DNA of 64,000 nucleotides from Agrobacterium tumefaciens str. B6 (GCF_001541315.1 NZ_LMVK01000001.1:248001-312000), one strand, 5' to 3'; shown: positions 48,486-59,434, counted from the first letter of the stretch. Notes: generated by a model not told the origin, from the sequence alone. A program made the numbers and translations.

Positions 48486-49679
48486 TCACTCGTCGTCAAC
48501 TACCCGCAATTTGGCCGCACCGGCTCTGTTTTCGGCAAAGCGGCGCGCCTGCTCGATTTCACCATGCGGGGCGTCTTTTTCCGTTGGCGAGAAATCAAGT
48601 CCTTCGATCTTCTGGCCGCGTGCCAGCACCTTGTCCGAGGAGATGAGCATCATGTCGACGTCCTTCTGCGCCAGCCCGAAATGGGCCTGCAGCTTGCGCG
48701 TCCGGTCGTCCAGCCGCCGCACATCGTCCATCAGAAGGGCAACTTCACCCTGGATGAGATGCGCCTGCTCCCGCATGCGCTGATCCTTCAGCACGGACTG
48801 GATGACCTGCACCGACAGCATCAGAAGCGATGGCGAAACGATGACGACACGGGCGCGGTGAGCGCGCTGCACCAGATATTCGAAATGCTGGTGGATATCG
48901 GCGAAGATCGATTCGGACGGCACGAAGATGAAGGCGGTATCCTGTGTTTCGCCACGGATGAGGTATTTCTCGGCCACATCGCGAATATGCACTTCCATAT
49001 CACGGCGGAACTGCTGAACGGCGGCACGTTTGGTTTCCGGTGTCTCATCCGCCTTGATGGCATTCCATGCCTCCAGCGGAAACTTCGCGTCGATGACGAG
49101 CGGCGGCGCATTGTTCGGCATCTTGATGGTGCAGTCCGGCCGGTAACCGTTCGAAAGCGTCGGCTGAAGCTGGAAAGCGCCGGCGGGAAGGGCATCGGCG
49201 ATCAGAATTTCCATGCGTGCCTGTCCAAAGGCGCCGCGCGTCTGCTTGTTGGAAAGGATGGCCTGCAGTCCGACCACGTCCTTGGCCAGATCCTGAATAT
49301 TGCCCTGCGCGGCGTCGATCACCGCGAGGCGCTCCTGCAGTCGGCTCAGATTTTCATGGGTCGACCGGGTCTGTTCCGTCAGTGTTTCGCCAATGCGCTG
49401 CGACATGCCGTCGAGGCGCTGGTTGAGCGTCTGGCTCATCTCGGTCTGGCGGGTGCCGAGCGTTTCCGCCATGGCCGCGATACGGCCATGCAGTTCGGAC
49501 TGTGTTTTCAGAAGATCGGAGATTTCACCGTCGGCTCCCGCTTTTTTCACGCGGTTTGTCGTGACCAGCCAGGTTGTGACCAGACCGAAAACCAGAGCCG
49601 CGAGCAGCGCGCCGAAGCTGATATCGACGGAGCCGGCCCGCAGCGCGGGATCAAGGAGAACGGAGAAATCTATACTCAT
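48486..49679 (-). CDS. rmuC: DNA recombination protein RmuC
   Basis: About 397 residues: an N-terminal membrane helix (about 17-37, FGALLAALVFGLVTTWLV), a coiled coil (about 50-150, many leucine heptads with QSELHGRIAAMAETLG), then the RmuC nuclease-like domain (about 180-330, with VIDAKFPLEAW and FVPSESIFADI). RmuC limits inversions and modulates recombination. ATG 49679 (MSIDFSVLL) is preferred over 49718. It precedes rbsK by 54 bases. Confidence 0.93.
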   Translation of the reverse strand: MSIDFSVLLDPALRAGSVDISFGALLAALVFGLVTTWLVTTNRVKKAGADGEISDLLKTQSELHGRIAAMAETLGTRQTEMSQTLNQRLDGMSQRIGETLTEQTRSTHENLSRLQERLAVIDAAQGNIQDLAKDVVGLQAILSNKQTRGAFGQARMEILIADALPAGAFQLQPTLSNGYRPDCTIKMPNNAPPLVIDAKFPLEAWNAIKADETPETKRAAVQQFRRDMEVHIRDVAEKYLIRGETQDTAFIFVPSESIFADIHQHFEYLVQRAHRARVVIVSPSLLMLSVQVIQSVLKDQRMREQAHLIQGEVALLMDDVRRLDDRTRKLQAHFGLAQKDVDMMLISSDKVLARGQKIEGLDFSPTEKDAPHGEIEQARRFAENRAGAAKLRVVDDE

Positions 49680-49765
49680 GATTAAATCTAGCAGATTTCC
49701 AGTGATTCGGAAGATCAAAACAAGAACATTCCTGTGGCGGAAATGAGTCGGGCGGGGTGGATGCC

Positions 49766-49792
49766 CGAGGCGATTTGAACCTCGTGTTTTTT
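49766..49792 (+). terminator. Terminator-like hairpin in the def leader
   Basis: CGAGG and CCTCG pair around a 9-base loop and are followed by TGTTTTTT. It precedes def by 35 bases, and no rightward gene lies upstream, so if active it would act as an attenuator of def-fmt. The stem is only 5 bp. Confidence 0.35.
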
Positions 49793-49827
49793 ATTTCCTC
49801 CGCGCAAGAGATACGTTATGGGAAGCC

Positions 49828-50340
49828 ATGACCATCAAACCGCTTATCATTTTGCCCGATCCCGTGCTGCGCCAGCAATCGAAGCCCATCGAAAAGGTGG
49901 ATGCAGAGGTTCTGCGTCTTGCCGACGACATGCTCGAAACCATGTACGATGCGCCGGGTATCGGTCTTGCCGCTATCCAGATCGGCGTGGCGCGCCGCAT
50001 GCTGGTGATCGACGTTGCGCGTGAAGGCGAGGAAAAGACCCCGATCGTCTTCATCAACCCGGAAATCCTCAAGGTGTCTGACGATGTCTCGACCTATGAG
50101 GAAGGCTGCCTCTCCATTCCTGACTATTATGCGGAGGTCGAGCGTCCCGCCTCGCTCACGGTGCAATATGTCGGCCGTGACGGCAAGCAGCAGACGGTCG
50201 AGGCGGATGGTCTGCTCGCTACCTGCCTGCAGCACGAGATCGATCACCTCAATGGTGTTCTGTTCATCGACCATATTTCGCGGCTGAAGCGCGACATGGT
50301 CATCAAGAAATTCACGAAAGCGGCCCGCGCAAAGATCTGA
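49828..50340 (+). CDS. def: Peptide deformylase
   Basis: A 170-residue metalloenzyme that removes the formyl group from nascent proteins. All three motifs are intact: [10 protein letters not shown] (45-53; the family consensus has Q at the position present here), EGCLSIP with metal ligand C94, and HEIDH with H136, E137 and H140. Followed by fmt after 45 bases, the classical def-fmt operon, with truA coupled behind. Confidence 0.98.
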   Translation: MTIKPLIILPDPVLRQQSKPIEKVDAEVLRLADDMLETMYDAPGIGLAAIQIGVARRMLVIDVAREGEEKTPIVFINPEILKVSDDVSTYEEGCLSIPDYYAEVERPASLTVQYVGRDGKQQTVEADGLLATCLQHEIDHLNGVLFIDHISRLKRDMVIKKFTKAARAKI

Positions 50341-50385
50341 TCCGTCCTCTCTGGACCGGAATGGACGACAGGGCAGGGGGCGACA

Positions 50386-51321
50386 ATGGCTCTTCGCATC
50401 ATATTTATGGGCACACCGGATTTTTCCGTTCCCACATTGCGTGCATTGGTGGAGGCGGGCCACGAGGTTGTCGCTGTCTACACCCAGCCGCCGCGTCCCG
50501 GCGGCCGCCGTGGTCTCGATCTGCAGAAGTCACCGGTGCATCAGGCTGCCGAACTGCTGGGGCTTCCGGTGTTTACGCCCGTGAATTTCAAGGCTGAGGA
50601 AGATCGTCAGCAGTTCCGGGAATTCAATGCTGATGTGGCGGTTGTCGTGGCTTACGGGCTGCTGCTGCCCGAAGCGATCCTCTCCGGTACGCGTCTCGGC
50701 TGTTACAATGGTCATGCCTCGCTACTGCCGCGCTGGCGCGGTGCTGCTCCCATCCAGCGGGCGATCATGGCCGGCGACCCCGAAACCGGCATGATGGTCA
50801 TGAAAATGGAAAAGGGGCTCGATACCGGTCCCGTCGCGCTGACCGCGAAAGTCGCGATCGGCGATAACATGACGGCCGGGGAGCTGCATGACAGTCTGAT
50901 GCTAACAGGCGCGCGGTTGATGCGGCAGGCGATGGAAAAGCTGGAAGCAGATGACCTGCCGCTCGTCACACAGGCGGAAGAGGGTGTTCTCTATGCCGCG
51001 AAGATCGACAAGGGCGAGACTCGCGTCGATTTTTCTCGGCCCTCGCAGGATGTGCATAATCACATTCGCGGCCTTTCGCCGTTTCCCGGCGCATGGCTGG
51101 AAATGGACATCGGCGGCAAGACGGAGCGCGTGAAGGGTCTCGCCTCCGAACTGGCAAGCGGCATGGGAGAAGCGGGCGCAGCGCTCGACGATGCTCTGAC
51201 CATTGCCTGCGGCAGCGGGGCCGTGCGGCTCACCCGCTTGCAAAAGGCCGGCGGCAAACCGATGTCGGCGGCTGATTTCGTGCGCGGCACCCCCGTTCCG
51301 GCCACAACGAGGCTCGGCTGA
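50386..51321 (+). CDS. fmt: Methionyl-tRNA formyltransferase
   Basis: 311 residues. It formylates Met-tRNA-fMet using 10-formyltetrahydrofolate. [12 protein letters not shown] at the start, the folate-site motif [18 protein letters not shown] and the catalytic asparagine/histidine/aspartate set around it are present. The C-terminal OB-like domain is complete. Its stop overlaps the truA start by one base (TGATG). Confidence 0.98.
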   Translation: MALRIIFMGTPDFSVPTLRALVEAGHEVVAVYTQPPRPGGRRGLDLQKSPVHQAAELLGLPVFTPVNFKAEEDRQQFREFNADVAVVVAYGLLLPEAILSGTRLGCYNGHASLLPRWRGAAPIQRAIMAGDPETGMMVMKMEKGLDTGPVALTAKVAIGDNMTAGELHDSLMLTGARLMRQAMEKLEADDLPLVTQAEEGVLYAAKIDKGETRVDFSRPSQDVHNHIRGLSPFPGAWLEMDIGGKTERVKGLASELASGMGEAGAALDDALTIACGSGAVRLTRLQKAGGKPMSAADFVRGTPVPATTRLG

Positions 51322-52121
51322 TGCCGCGTTTCCGCATGACCGTCGAATATGACGGCACGCCCTATTATGGCTGGCAGAGACAGGATAACGGCCCCTCGGT
51401 TCAGGGTGCGCTGGAGGCTGCGGTTCGCTCGCTGACGGGAGAGAGCGTCTCCATTCGCGGCGCCGGCCGCACCGATTCCGGTGTGCATGCCGTTGGGCAG
51501 GTTGTCCATGTCGATCTTTTGCGCGACTGGGAGCCCTACAAGCTTCGCAACGCGCTCAATGCGCATCTCGCCATGGCGGGCGAAGCCGTGGCCGTTCTCG
51601 ATGCCGCTTCCGTGACCGAGGATTTCGACGCCCGCTTTTCCGCCCTTCGTCGGCACTATCTCTACCGCATCATTTGCCGCAAGGCCCGGCTGGCGCTGGA
51701 GCACAAGCGGGCATGGTGGGTGTCGAAGGACCTCGACCATGAGCGCATGCATGAAGCCGCCCAGATGCTCGTCGGCCGGCATGATTTCACCACCTTCCGC
51801 TCGGTCCATTGCCAGGCGAACAGCCCCGTGCGCACGCTCGACCGGCTGGATGTGACGCGCAATGGCGATCTCATCGAGATACGCGCGACGGCGCAGAGCT
51901 TCCTTCATAACCAGATACGCTCTTTCGCCGGCACGTTGAAACTGGCGGGCGAGGGCACGATGACGCCGGAGGACGTGCGTGCCGCACTGGAGGCACGGGA
52001 CCGCAAGGCATGCGGCCCTGTCGCACCGCCGGACGGTCTTTATTTCATGCAGGTCGATTATCCCGACGTCATTCCGCCGCGCCGGCGCCCCGAAGTCGAC
52101 GTGACCGAGGATGCGGACTGA
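51321..52121 (+). CDS. truA: tRNA pseudouridine(38-40) synthase
   Basis: 266 residues. The catalytic aspartate is D52 in [27 protein letters not shown] at the start and [13 protein letters not shown] near 195 are typical. It forms pseudouridine at positions 38-40 of many tRNAs. Translationally coupled to fmt. Convergent with the membrane protein gene and dapE, with only 20 bases between stops. Confidence 0.97.
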   Translation: MPRFRMTVEYDGTPYYGWQRQDNGPSVQGALEAAVRSLTGESVSIRGAGRTDSGVHAVGQVVHVDLLRDWEPYKLRNALNAHLAMAGEAVAVLDAASVTEDFDARFSALRRHYLYRIICRKARLALEHKRAWWVSKDLDHERMHEAAQMLVGRHDFTTFRSVHCQANSPVRTLDRLDVTRNGDLIEIRATAQSFLHNQIRSFAGTLKLAGEGTMTPEDVRAALEARDRKACGPVAPPDGLYFMQVDYPDVIPPRRRPEVDVTEDAD

Positions 52122-52141
52122 CGTTTAAGCTGTGCCAGTTC

Positions 52142-52738
52142 TCAGGCGGGATAGACACCGAGAAAACGCTGCAGCGCTTCCGATAGAAGCATGCCCGGCA
52201 CCAGCAGCGTCATGACGATGGCCGAGACGAGCAGCGACTGATCGCGGATGAAAAACCGCACGATCCGCGAGAAGGCGAAGACCAGCGATAGAAGCAGTGC
52301 CAGCCAGAGAACGGCGATCAGTCCTTGCAGCGGCGGCAGGAAGAACGCGATCAGGATCAGAACCGCATAGGCATAGGAAAATGGCAGCGACAGCCAGTTC
52401 ATGGTGGTGACGAGCGGCGCGAATTTTTCCCGAGCGCCGAAGGCGTATAGTAGCATGCCGATCAAAAGCAGCGGCACGATCCAGCAGATGGCCTCAACCA
52501 TCGCCAGACGGAAGAAGAAGATGAACCCCGTTCCGGTGCCGGGCGGATAGCTGGCGAGGAAGGCAGCGCGCAGCCACAGCCAGGAAACCAGCATGGCGGG
52601 CAGGCACCAGAGGGCGGAATAGAAGGATCGCCACATGCCGCGCTCGGAGAGATCAAGATAACGCGCACCATTGTGGTCACCCAGCAGCAGAAGCCACAGG
52701 CCGGTCAGATAGAGCCTTACTTCACTTGCCGTCGGCAT
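52142..52738 (-). CDS. Conserved membrane protein of unknown function
   Basis: 198 residues with about five hydrophobic helices (roughly 43-63, 73-98, 110-132, 136-157 and 168-185) and no charged catalytic motif that I recognise. The topology resembles small Yip1-like or transport-accessory proteins, but I do not assign a family. Its start lies 17 bases inside the dapE 3' end, so it is likely cotranslated in a dapD-dapE-membrane protein operon, although no role in lysine synthesis is implied. Confidence 0.7.
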   Translation of the reverse strand: MPTASEVRLYLTGLWLLLLGDHNGARYLDLSERGMWRSFYSALWCLPAMLVSWLWLRAAFLASYPPGTGTGFIFFFRLAMVEAICWIVPLLLIGMLLYAFGAREKFAPLVTTMNWLSLPFSYAYAVLILIAFFLPPLQGLIAVLWLALLLSLVFAFSRIVRFFIRDQSLLVSAIVMTLLVPGMLLSEALQRFLGVYPA

Positions 52739-53918
52739 GGGCGAACCAGCGTTCGATAAAGGTCTCGTAAATGCGCGTCAGCGTCTCGAGATCGGCAACG
52801 GCCACGCGTTCATCGACCATATGCATGGTCTGCCCGACGAGGCCGAATTCCACGACAGGGCAATAATCCTTGATGAAGCGTGCATCGGATGTGCCGCCGG
52901 TGGTCGAAAGCTTCGGTTCCCTGCCGGTAACGGCTTCAACCGCGCCTGAGAGCGACGAGATAAGCGCATTGTTCCGCGTCAGGAAGACATGCGACGGGCG
53001 GTCGGCCCAGACGATCTCATATTTCACCGGTGCGCGGTCGGGGCGAAGCTCACCTTCGGCCGCAGCGGCGTCGAGGCGGCGGATGATCTCCGTGCGCAGG
53101 CTTTCTGCTGTCCAGGTGTCGTTGAAACGGATGTTGAAGGCCGCTGTCGCCCGCGCCGGGATCACATTGGTGGCGGCGTTGCCGGTGTCGACGGTCGTCA
53201 CTTCCAGATTGGAAGGCTGGAAATCATCCGTGCCGTGATCGAAGGGCGGATGCATCAGCGCATGGGTCAGCTGCAGCAGACCGCGAATGGGGTTGTCGGC
53301 GAGATGCGGATAAGCAGCATGGCCCTGAACGCCATGGACGGTGATGCGGCCGGAAAGCGAACCCCGGCGACCGATCTTGATCATGTCGCCAAGCTGGTCG
53401 GGATTGGTCGGCTCGCCCACCACGCAGGCGTCCCACGTCTCGCCCTTGGCGGCGGCCCATTCCAGCAGTTTGGAGGTGCCGTTGATCGACGGACCTTCCT
53501 CGTCGCCGGTGATCAGGAAGGAAACGGAACCCTGCGGCTTGCCATGTTTTTCGATATGGCGGGCGATGGCGGCGACGAAACAGGCGATGCCGCCCTTCAT
53601 GTCCACTGCACCGCGACCGAACATTTCGCCACCGGCAATCTCTGCGGCAAAAGGCGGATGGCTCCACGCTGCCTCGTCGCCCACGGGAACGACATCCGTA
53701 TGGCCCGCAAACATCAGATGCGGACCCTCGGTGCCGAGCCGGGCATAGAGGTTTTCCACGTCAGGCGTTCCCGCCTCGCTCGCCACTATCTTGTCTACCT
53801 TGAAGCCGAGCGGCGAAAGCAGGGTGTCGAGCAAAGAAAGCGCGCCGCCTTCGGCAGGCGTCACCGAAGGGCAACGGATGAGGGCGGCGAGATTGGCAAC
53901 GGGATCGGTCGTGGTCAT
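52722..53918 (-). CDS. dapE: Succinyl-diaminopimelate desuccinylase
   Basis: A 398-residue M20 zinc peptidase-like enzyme. Zinc ligands and catalytic residues: H73 (AGHTDVVP), D106 (GAVDMKGG), E140-E141 (GDEEGP). It removes succinate from N-succinyl-LL-diaminopimelate for lysine and peptidoglycan synthesis. It follows dapD by 15 bases on the same strand and overlaps the next gene. Confidence 0.97.
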   Translation of the reverse strand: MTTTDPVANLAALIRCPSVTPAEGGALSLLDTLLSPLGFKVDKIVASEAGTPDVENLYARLGTEGPHLMFAGHTDVVPVGDEAAWSHPPFAAEIAGGEMFGRGAVDMKGGIACFVAAIARHIEKHGKPQGSVSFLITGDEEGPSINGTSKLLEWAAAKGETWDACVVGEPTNPDQLGDMIKIGRRGSLSGRITVHGVQGHAAYPHLADNPIRGLLQLTHALMHPPFDHGTDDFQPSNLEVTTVDTGNAATNVIPARATAAFNIRFNDTWTAESLRTEIIRRLDAAAAEGELRPDRAPVKYEIVWADRPSHVFLTRNNALISSLSGAVEAVTGREPKLSTTGGTSDARFIKDYCPVVEFGLVGQTMHMVDERVAVADLETLTRIYETFIERWFAHADGK

Positions 53919-53933
53919 GGCAGTCGCTTTATA

Positions 53934-54788
53934 TCAGTCGCGCAGAAGCTCGTTGATGCCGGTCTTGGAGCGGGTCTTTTCATCGACGCGCTTGACGATC
54001 ACGGCGCAATAGAGGCTCGGGCCCGGCTCGCCGTTGGGGAAAGGCTTGCCCGGCATGGTGCCGGCAACGACGACGGAATAGGGCGGCACTTCGCCATAGG
54101 TGATCTCGCCGGTGGCGCGATCGACGATCTTGGTGGACTTGCCGATGAAGACGCCCATGCCGAGAACCGCGCCTTCGCGCACGATGCAGCCTTCCACGAC
54201 TTCCGAACGGGCGCCGATGAAGCAATTGTCCTCGATGATCGTCGGGCCCGCCTGCAGCGGTTCCAGAACGCCGCCAATGCCGACGCCGCCGGAGAGATGC
54301 ACGTTCTTGCCGATCTGTGCGCAGGAGCCGACAGTCGCCCAGGTGTCGACCATCGTGCCTTCATCGACATAGGCGCCGAGATTGACGAAGGAGGGCATCA
54401 GCACCACGTTCTTGGCCACATAGGCGGAGCGGCGGACGACGGCGTTCGGCACGGCGCGGAAACCGGCGGCGCGGAACTGGTTTTCACCCCAGTTTTCGAA
54501 CTTCGACGGCACCTTGTCCCACCAGGTGGATTCGCCCGGTCCGCCGGTCACGATCTCCATGTCGTTCAGACGGAAGGAGAGGAGCACGGCCTTTTTCAGC
54601 CACTGGTTCACCTTCCAGTTTCCATCCGCCTGCTTCTCAGCAACGCGTGCCTTGCCGCTATCGAGAAGTTGAAGAGATGTGTCCACGGCGTCGCGAACCT
54701 CGCCCTTCGTCGATACGTTCACGCTATCGCGGTTGTCGAACGCCGTTTCGATGATGGTTTCGAGGGAGGTGAGATCCGTAAGGCTCAT
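53934..54788 (-). CDS. dapD: 2,3,4,5-tetrahydropyridine-2,6-dicarboxylate N-succinyltransferase
   Basis: 284 residues with an alpha-helical N-domain and a left-handed beta-helix built from hexapeptide repeats (for example [20 protein letters not shown] and [20 protein letters not shown]). It makes the substrate for the succinylase branch of lysine and diaminopimelate synthesis. First gene of dapD-dapE. Divergent from the LOG-family gene at 54933. Confidence 0.98.
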   Translation of the reverse strand: MSLTDLTSLETIIETAFDNRDSVNVSTKGEVRDAVDTSLQLLDSGKARVAEKQADGNWKVNQWLKKAVLLSFRLNDMEIVTGGPGESTWWDKVPSKFENWGENQFRAAGFRAVPNAVVRRSAYVAKNVVLMPSFVNLGAYVDEGTMVDTWATVGSCAQIGKNVHLSGGVGIGGVLEPLQAGPTIIEDNCFIGARSEVVEGCIVREGAVLGMGVFIGKSTKIVDRATGEITYGEVPPYSVVVAGTMPGKPFPNGEPGPSLYCAVIVKRVDEKTRSKTGINELLRD

Positions 54789-54932
54789 GGAAAATTCCTT
54801 AAAGTCGCGTGGTGTTCATGGTCACGGATGGTACCGCGCCGCTGGAAGGCTTTGGTCATTTGATCTAAGGGAGTGTTGGAAAGGCGTCAATGTGATTTGG
54901 GTGATTTGGCGCGTCAGACGAAAGGCATGGAA

Positions 54933-55793
54933 ATGACACGACTGAAAAACGGCAAGTTGCGGCGCAAGGACGGGGTATGGGACCCGTTGAAGCGCAGTGC
55001 TGTGGACAAGCAGCAGGCCGAGGTCGTTCAAAAAACACCGCAGTCGGACTCCCCGTCCTATCGCCTCGCCTATGTGGACATGGATTTTCTCTGCCGCGAG
55101 GAATTGCGCCCCGTCAGGTTGCAGCTTGAGCTTCTGAAGACGGAAATGGCGCTCACCGAGCGCGGCATAAAATCCACCGTCGTCATGTTCGGCGGCGCGC
55201 GCATTCCCGAACCCGGCGGCGAAGCCTGGGCGGCGCGCAACGAGACGCAAAAGCGCAATCTGGAACAATCCTCCGTCTATTACGATGAGGCGCGCAAGTT
55301 TGCCCGTCTTTGCACCGCCTATGCCGCAAAATCGGATCACCTCGAATATGTCGTGGTCACCGGCGGCGGTCCGGGCGTCATGGAAGCGGGCAATCGTGGT
55401 GCGGCCGATGCGGGTGGCCCGTCCATCGGCCTCAATATCGTCCTGCCGCACGAGCAGGCGCCGAACCCCTATGTGACACCGGAGCTGAGCTTCAACTTCC
55501 ACTATTTCGCCATTCGCAAGATGCATTTTCTGATGCGGGCGAAGGCCGTGGTGATCTTCCCCGGCGGCTTCGGCACGCTGGACGAATTGTTTGAAGCGTT
55601 GACCCTGATCCAGACGAAGCGCATGGAGCCAATTCCTCTCATCCTGTTCGGTGAGAAATTCTGGCGATCGGTGATCAATTTCGAGTTCCTGGCGGACTTC
55701 GGCACTATTGCGCCTGAAGATATGAATCTTCTGCATTTTGCTGAAACGGCTGACGATGCATGGAGAATCATCTCGGCCCACTACGAACACTGA
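54933..55793 (+). CDS. LOG/TIGR00730 family Rossmann-fold protein (lysine-decarboxylase-like)
   Basis: 286 residues. The family motif PGGFGTLDE is near 214 (consensus PGG-x-GT-x2-E), with VVTGGGPGVMEAGNRGA before it. Such proteins (LOG, PpnN) cleave cytokinin riboside 5'-monophosphates or other nucleotides to free base and ribose 5-phosphate; the old name lysine decarboxylase is a mis-annotation. It is longer than classical LOG (about 200 residues) because of an N-terminal extension of about 75 residues. ATG 54933 has AAAGG 8 bases upstream; ATG 54927 is possible. Whether it acts on cytokinins or housekeeping nucleotides is open. Confidence 0.85.
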   Translation: MTRLKNGKLRRKDGVWDPLKRSAVDKQQAEVVQKTPQSDSPSYRLAYVDMDFLCREELRPVRLQLELLKTEMALTERGIKSTVVMFGGARIPEPGGEAWAARNETQKRNLEQSSVYYDEARKFARLCTAYAAKSDHLEYVVVTGGGPGVMEAGNRGAADAGGPSIGLNIVLPHEQAPNPYVTPELSFNFHYFAIRKMHFLMRAKAVVIFPGGFGTLDELFEALTLIQTKRMEPIPLILFGEKFWRSVINFEFLADFGTIAPEDMNLLHFAETADDAWRIISAHYEH

Positions 55794-55959
55794 TTATGCT
55801 TGGCGCGACGAAGTAATTTTAGGGCTTAATTAGCAATCTTCTTCTAATTTTGCCCCGTCGCGCTGCAGCGCACTGTCCCAAGGGGACGGGCCTCCATGAC
55901 GGAGATTTATCATCCGTTGAAGTCAGCCTTTTCAGGCGGGCGATTTGATCGAGGCCAAA

Positions 55960-58293
55960 ATGTTCAATTTCCAAGTGAAGTCGCTTGCGACCAAGCTGAT
56001 CCTCGTAACCGGCTGCGCTATCACCACGGTTCTCGTTGCATCGAATTCCTTCCTCATTTCCCAGACGAGTGAGCGCGTGCACGCGCTGACCATGGATCAG
56101 GCCAATACCGAAGCGCGCGCCATCGCCAACGTCATCGCCGCTGATGTGGGTGAACTCGGCAGCGCCGCACGCTCCATGGCCGGTGTCATCGGCCGTGCGC
56201 ATCAGGCGAAATCAATGGATCGCCCCGGCATCGTCAACATCCTGAAGGCCAATGTCGAGCAGAACGCCTTTGCCTTTGGCAGCTGGTTCTGTGAGCAGCT
56301 CGGCCTTTTTGACGGCCAGACGATGGAGATCGCCAACAGGCTCGATCTCGGCACCAATGCCACCGGCGCCTTCGCTCCTTACTGGTCGAAAACCCAGAAG
56401 GGCGAAATCCAGTTCTCGACGTTCAAGAATGATTATGCGGCGGAATGGTATGCGCTTGCCGCCAAATCCGGTAAAGGCGCGATCACGCAGCCCTATCTCG
56501 CCGAAGGCACGGAAGTGCCGACGACGATGACGTCACTTGCCTATCCCGTCATGTCTGACGGCAAGATGATCGGTGTGGCTGGTGTCGATATCTCGCTGGC
56601 CTCGCTGTCGCAGAAGCTGCAGGCGCTGCATCCTTTCGAGACCGGCCGCGTGACGCTCGTTTCGCAGGGCGGCCAGTGGCTGGTGCCGCCGACGCCCGAA
56701 CAGAACATGAAGGCCTATGACGGAGACGGAGCAAGCACCGTTCAGGCGGCAATCACGTCAGGCAAGCAGGGCCTCATCGAAAATCTCCGCGTTGATACGG
56801 ACGCGCCCTATAACCGTCTCGTTTATCCCTTTGCCGTTCCCGGCCTCAACGCGACCTGGGTGGTGCTGGTGGATATTCCCCATCAGGCCCTGAACGCACC
56901 GGTTCAGGAACAGACCTACATGATGATCATCGGCGCGATTGTCATTCTCGCCGCCGTCATCACCGCACTTTATTTCGCCGTGCGTTATTTTGTTCGCAAT
57001 CCGCTTGCCTCGCTGGTTTCCGATGTCAGGACACTGAGTGACGGCCGCTACGATGTGCCGGTTTCCGGACAGGAACGCCGGGATGAAACGGGCGCCGTGG
57101 CCACCGCGCTTGAAGGTTTCCGCGCGAAGCTTGCCGGCATCCGCGAGATGGAGGCTGAAGCCGACGCCCAGCGTGGTCACGCCGAGACGGAGCGCCAGCG
57201 ATCCGAATTCGAGCGCAACGAGAACAGCCGCATGCAGCAGCACATTGTCGGCGTGCTGGGTGCAGGCCTCAATGCGCTTTCGCAGGGCAATCTCACCTAC
57301 CGCATCGAGGACGAGTTCCCGGGCGAATATGCGAAGCTGCGCGAGGACTTCAACTTGGCGCTCGCCAGCCTCGAGGAAACCGTTTCCACGGTCAACGCAA
57401 CCGCCGTCAGCATCGGCAACGGTACGGGTGAGATCACCCGCGCCGCCAGCGATCTTTCGCACCGCACGGAACAGCAGGCCGCAAGCCTGGAGGAAACCGC
57501 TGCCGCCCTCAATGAGTTGACCGCACAGGTCAATTCCAGTGCGGAAAACGCCGCACAGGCGGCCGGCGCCGTCAGCCATGCCTGCGACGACGCCGGCAAG
57601 TCGGGCGAGGTCGTGCAGCAGGCCGTGAACTCCATGGAAGGCATCGCGCAATCCTCGGCCGAAATTTCCCGTATCATCGGTGTTATCGACGAGATTGCCT
57701 TCCAGACCAACCTTCTGGCGCTGAACGCGGGCGTCGAAGCTGCCCGCGCGGGTGATGCCGGCAAGGGCTTTGCCGTCGTCGCGCAGGAAGTACGCGAACT
57801 GGCACAACGGTCCGCCACCGCCGCCAAGGAGATCAAGGGCCTCATCAACACTTCGGCCACCCAGGTTGGCGAGGGCGTCCAGCTGGTCGGCAAGGCCGGT
57901 GAGACGATGAAAAAGATCGCCGATCAGGTTATGCAGATCAACCAGCTGATACGGCAGATCTCCGCCTCCGCCAGCGAACAGGCAGTGGGTCTGAAGGAGA
58001 TCAATTCCGCCGTTACCCAGATGGATCAGGTTACCCAGCAGAATGCGGCGATGGTGGAAGAAACTACCGCGGCGAGTGTAACGCTGAACAGCGAGGCGGA
58101 AACGCTGAAATCGCTCGTTGCCGGTTTCTCCGTTTCCGGTGGTCATTCCAGCCAGCAATTGCGCGCCACTGCCGCGGCGATGCGCGCACCCGCCGCTCCG
58201 GCGCAGGCATCGGGCCGCCCGGCCGCGCAACGCGCCCGTCCGAGAACCAGCGGCGCAAACGCGCTGGCGCAGGATGACTGGACGGAGTTCTGA
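55960..58293 (+). CDS. Methyl-accepting chemotaxis protein
   Basis: 777 residues. TM1 about 12-32; periplasmic dCache-type sensor (about 35-310, with [18 protein letters not shown] and GVDISL); TM2 about 323-348; two HAMP-like segments (about 350-402 and 430-495); and the MCP signalling domain with hairpin tip [21 protein letters not shown], cited in part. It ends in DWTEF, a tether pentapeptide that recruits CheR/CheB (NWETF in E. coli). dCache receptors often sense amino acids or organic acids, but the ligand is unknown. ATG 55960 has GAGG upstream; TTG 55945 is also open. Confidence 0.93.
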   Translation: MFNFQVKSLATKLILVTGCAITTVLVASNSFLISQTSERVHALTMDQANTEARAIANVIAADVGELGSAARSMAGVIGRAHQAKSMDRPGIVNILKANVEQNAFAFGSWFCEQLGLFDGQTMEIANRLDLGTNATGAFAPYWSKTQKGEIQFSTFKNDYAAEWYALAAKSGKGAITQPYLAEGTEVPTTMTSLAYPVMSDGKMIGVAGVDISLASLSQKLQALHPFETGRVTLVSQGGQWLVPPTPEQNMKAYDGDGASTVQAAITSGKQGLIENLRVDTDAPYNRLVYPFAVPGLNATWVVLVDIPHQALNAPVQEQTYMMIIGAIVILAAVITALYFAVRYFVRNPLASLVSDVRTLSDGRYDVPVSGQERRDETGAVATALEGFRAKLAGIREMEAEADAQRGHAETERQRSEFERNENSRMQQHIVGVLGAGLNALSQGNLTYRIEDEFPGEYAKLREDFNLALASLEETVSTVNATAVSIGNGTGEITRAASDLSHRTEQQAASLEETAAALNELTAQVNSSAENAAQAAGAVSHACDDAGKSGEVVQQAVNSMEGIAQSSAEISRIIGVIDEIAFQTNLLALNAGVEAARAGDAGKGFAVVAQEVRELAQRSATAAKEIKGLINTSATQVGEGVQLVGKAGETMKKIADQVMQINQLIRQISASASEQAVGLKEINSAVTQMDQVTQQNAAMVEETTAASVTLNSEAETLKSLVAGFSVSGGHSSQQLRATAAAMRAPAAPAQASGRPAAQRARPRTSGANALAQDDWTEF

Positions 58294-58314
58294 CGCGCCA
58301 TTTCCGCCTCAAAT

Positions 58315-58351
58315 AAAAAGGGCCGCTGGTATCGCCAGCGGCCCTTTTTTT
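58315..58351. terminator. Bidirectional terminator between MCP and nucleoside hydrolase genes
   Basis: A perfect 10-bp stem (GGGCCGCTGG / CCAGCGGCCC) with a TATCG loop is flanked by an A run on the left and a T run on the right, so it serves both converging genes. Confidence 0.9.
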
Positions 58352-58365
58352 CATGTCCGCTTCCG

Positions 58366-59310
58366 TCAGAGACGGGCTAAACGTTCCGTCAGCAACTCGA
58401 AGAAACCGTCGGCATCCACATTGCGCATAACGCGGGCATTGGCGGGACGTTCGGTAACATTCCACCAGTCCACCACGGTCATGCCCATGGTCAGTTCGGA
58501 ATGGACCTCGATTTCGACGTTGCACTCGCGACCCTGAAACAGTTCGGGTTTGACGAGATAGGCAATGACGCTCGGATCATGCAGCGGGCCGCCATCCGAA
58601 CCGTATTTTTCGATGTCGAAGCGTTCGAAGAATTCCAGCATTTCCGCCATGGCGATGGCCGGCCGTGTGCCGATCTCGCGAATGCGGCTGACCCGGGCCT
58701 TGGTCGTCAGCAACTGATGGGTGACATCGAGCGGCATCATCACAACAGGCATGCCGGAGCGGAAGACGATGTCGGCGGCCTGCGGGTCGACATAGATGTT
58801 GAATTCCGCTGCCGGCGTGATGTTGCCGCCCTCGAAGAAGCCGCCGCCCATCATCACCAGTTCCTTGACTCGATCGGCGATCTCAGGCGCCTTCAGGAGC
58901 GCCAGCGCCACATTAGTCAGCGCGCCGAGCGTGCAGAGCGTTACCGTGCCGGCGGGCTCGCGCATCACCGTCTCGATGATGAAATCGACCGCGTGCTGCT
59001 TTTGCGCCTCCATGGACGGTTCGTCGAGAACCGGGCCGTCAAGGCCGGTGCTGCCGTGAACATGTTCGGCGGTGATGGGCTTGCGCACCAGCGGCTTTTC
59101 GGCGCCTTCGTAGACTGGAATATCGGTACGTCCGCACAGTTCGCAGATGATGCGGATGTTGCGGCTGGTCAGCTTCAGCGGAACGTTGCCGGCGACGGCG
59201 CACAATCCGAGAATGTCGATTTCCTCCGGGCTTGCGAAAGCGAGCATGATTGCCGCCGCGTCGTCCTGGCCGGGATCGGTGTCGATGATGATTTTTCTGC
59301 GTTCTGCCAT
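58366..59310 (-). CDS. Inosine-uridine nucleoside hydrolase family protein
   Basis: 314 residues. The calcium-binding DTDPGQDD motif begins near residue 9 (the usual form is DTDPGxDD), and the family core ALTNVALALLKAPEIADRVKELVMMGG follows. It hydrolyses ribonucleosides to base plus ribose. Substrate range not deducible. ATG 59310 (MAERRKIIIDTDPG) is chosen over the longer frame to 59367. Convergent with the MCP gene and divergent from hsp20. Confidence 0.92.
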   Translation of the reverse strand: MAERRKIIIDTDPGQDDAAAIMLAFASPEEIDILGLCAVAGNVPLKLTSRNIRIICELCGRTDIPVYEGAEKPLVRKPITAEHVHGSTGLDGPVLDEPSMEAQKQHAVDFIIETVMREPAGTVTLCTLGALTNVALALLKAPEIADRVKELVMMGGGFFEGGNITPAAEFNIYVDPQAADIVFRSGMPVVMMPLDVTHQLLTTKARVSRIREIGTRPAIAMAEMLEFFERFDIEKYGSDGGPLHDPSVIAYLVKPELFQGRECNVEIEVHSELTMGMTVVDWWNVTERPANARVMRNVDADGFFELLTERLARL

Positions 59311-59405
59311 GTCTTGCCCGCCGTTGAGATGAGCGCTTTTTTCGAGCGGCGGGTGCTCACTTGTCAAGCCTCATTCCTCCGGCTCCTCTTTGCCCTGCGT
59401 CTCGT

Positions 59406-59434
59406 CTTGCGCATCGTGGTTCGGCTTCCCATAT
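59406..59434 (+). promoter_or_regulatory. Sigma-32-like promoter for hsp20
   Basis: CTTGCGC (59406-59412), a 14-base spacer and TCCCATAT (59427-59434) match the RpoH consensus CTTGAAA-N14-CCCCATnT well. Transcription would start near 59441 and give a leader of about 75 bases. Confidence 0.6.

Noticed and set aside
49740-49790. tRNA gene on the minus strand before rmuC
   Set aside because: Only a T-arm-like piece is visible. No anticodon arm, D arm or matching acceptor strand.
52989-54863. 624-codon rightward frame
   Set aside because: Antisense to dapE and dapD, which have intact catalytic motifs.
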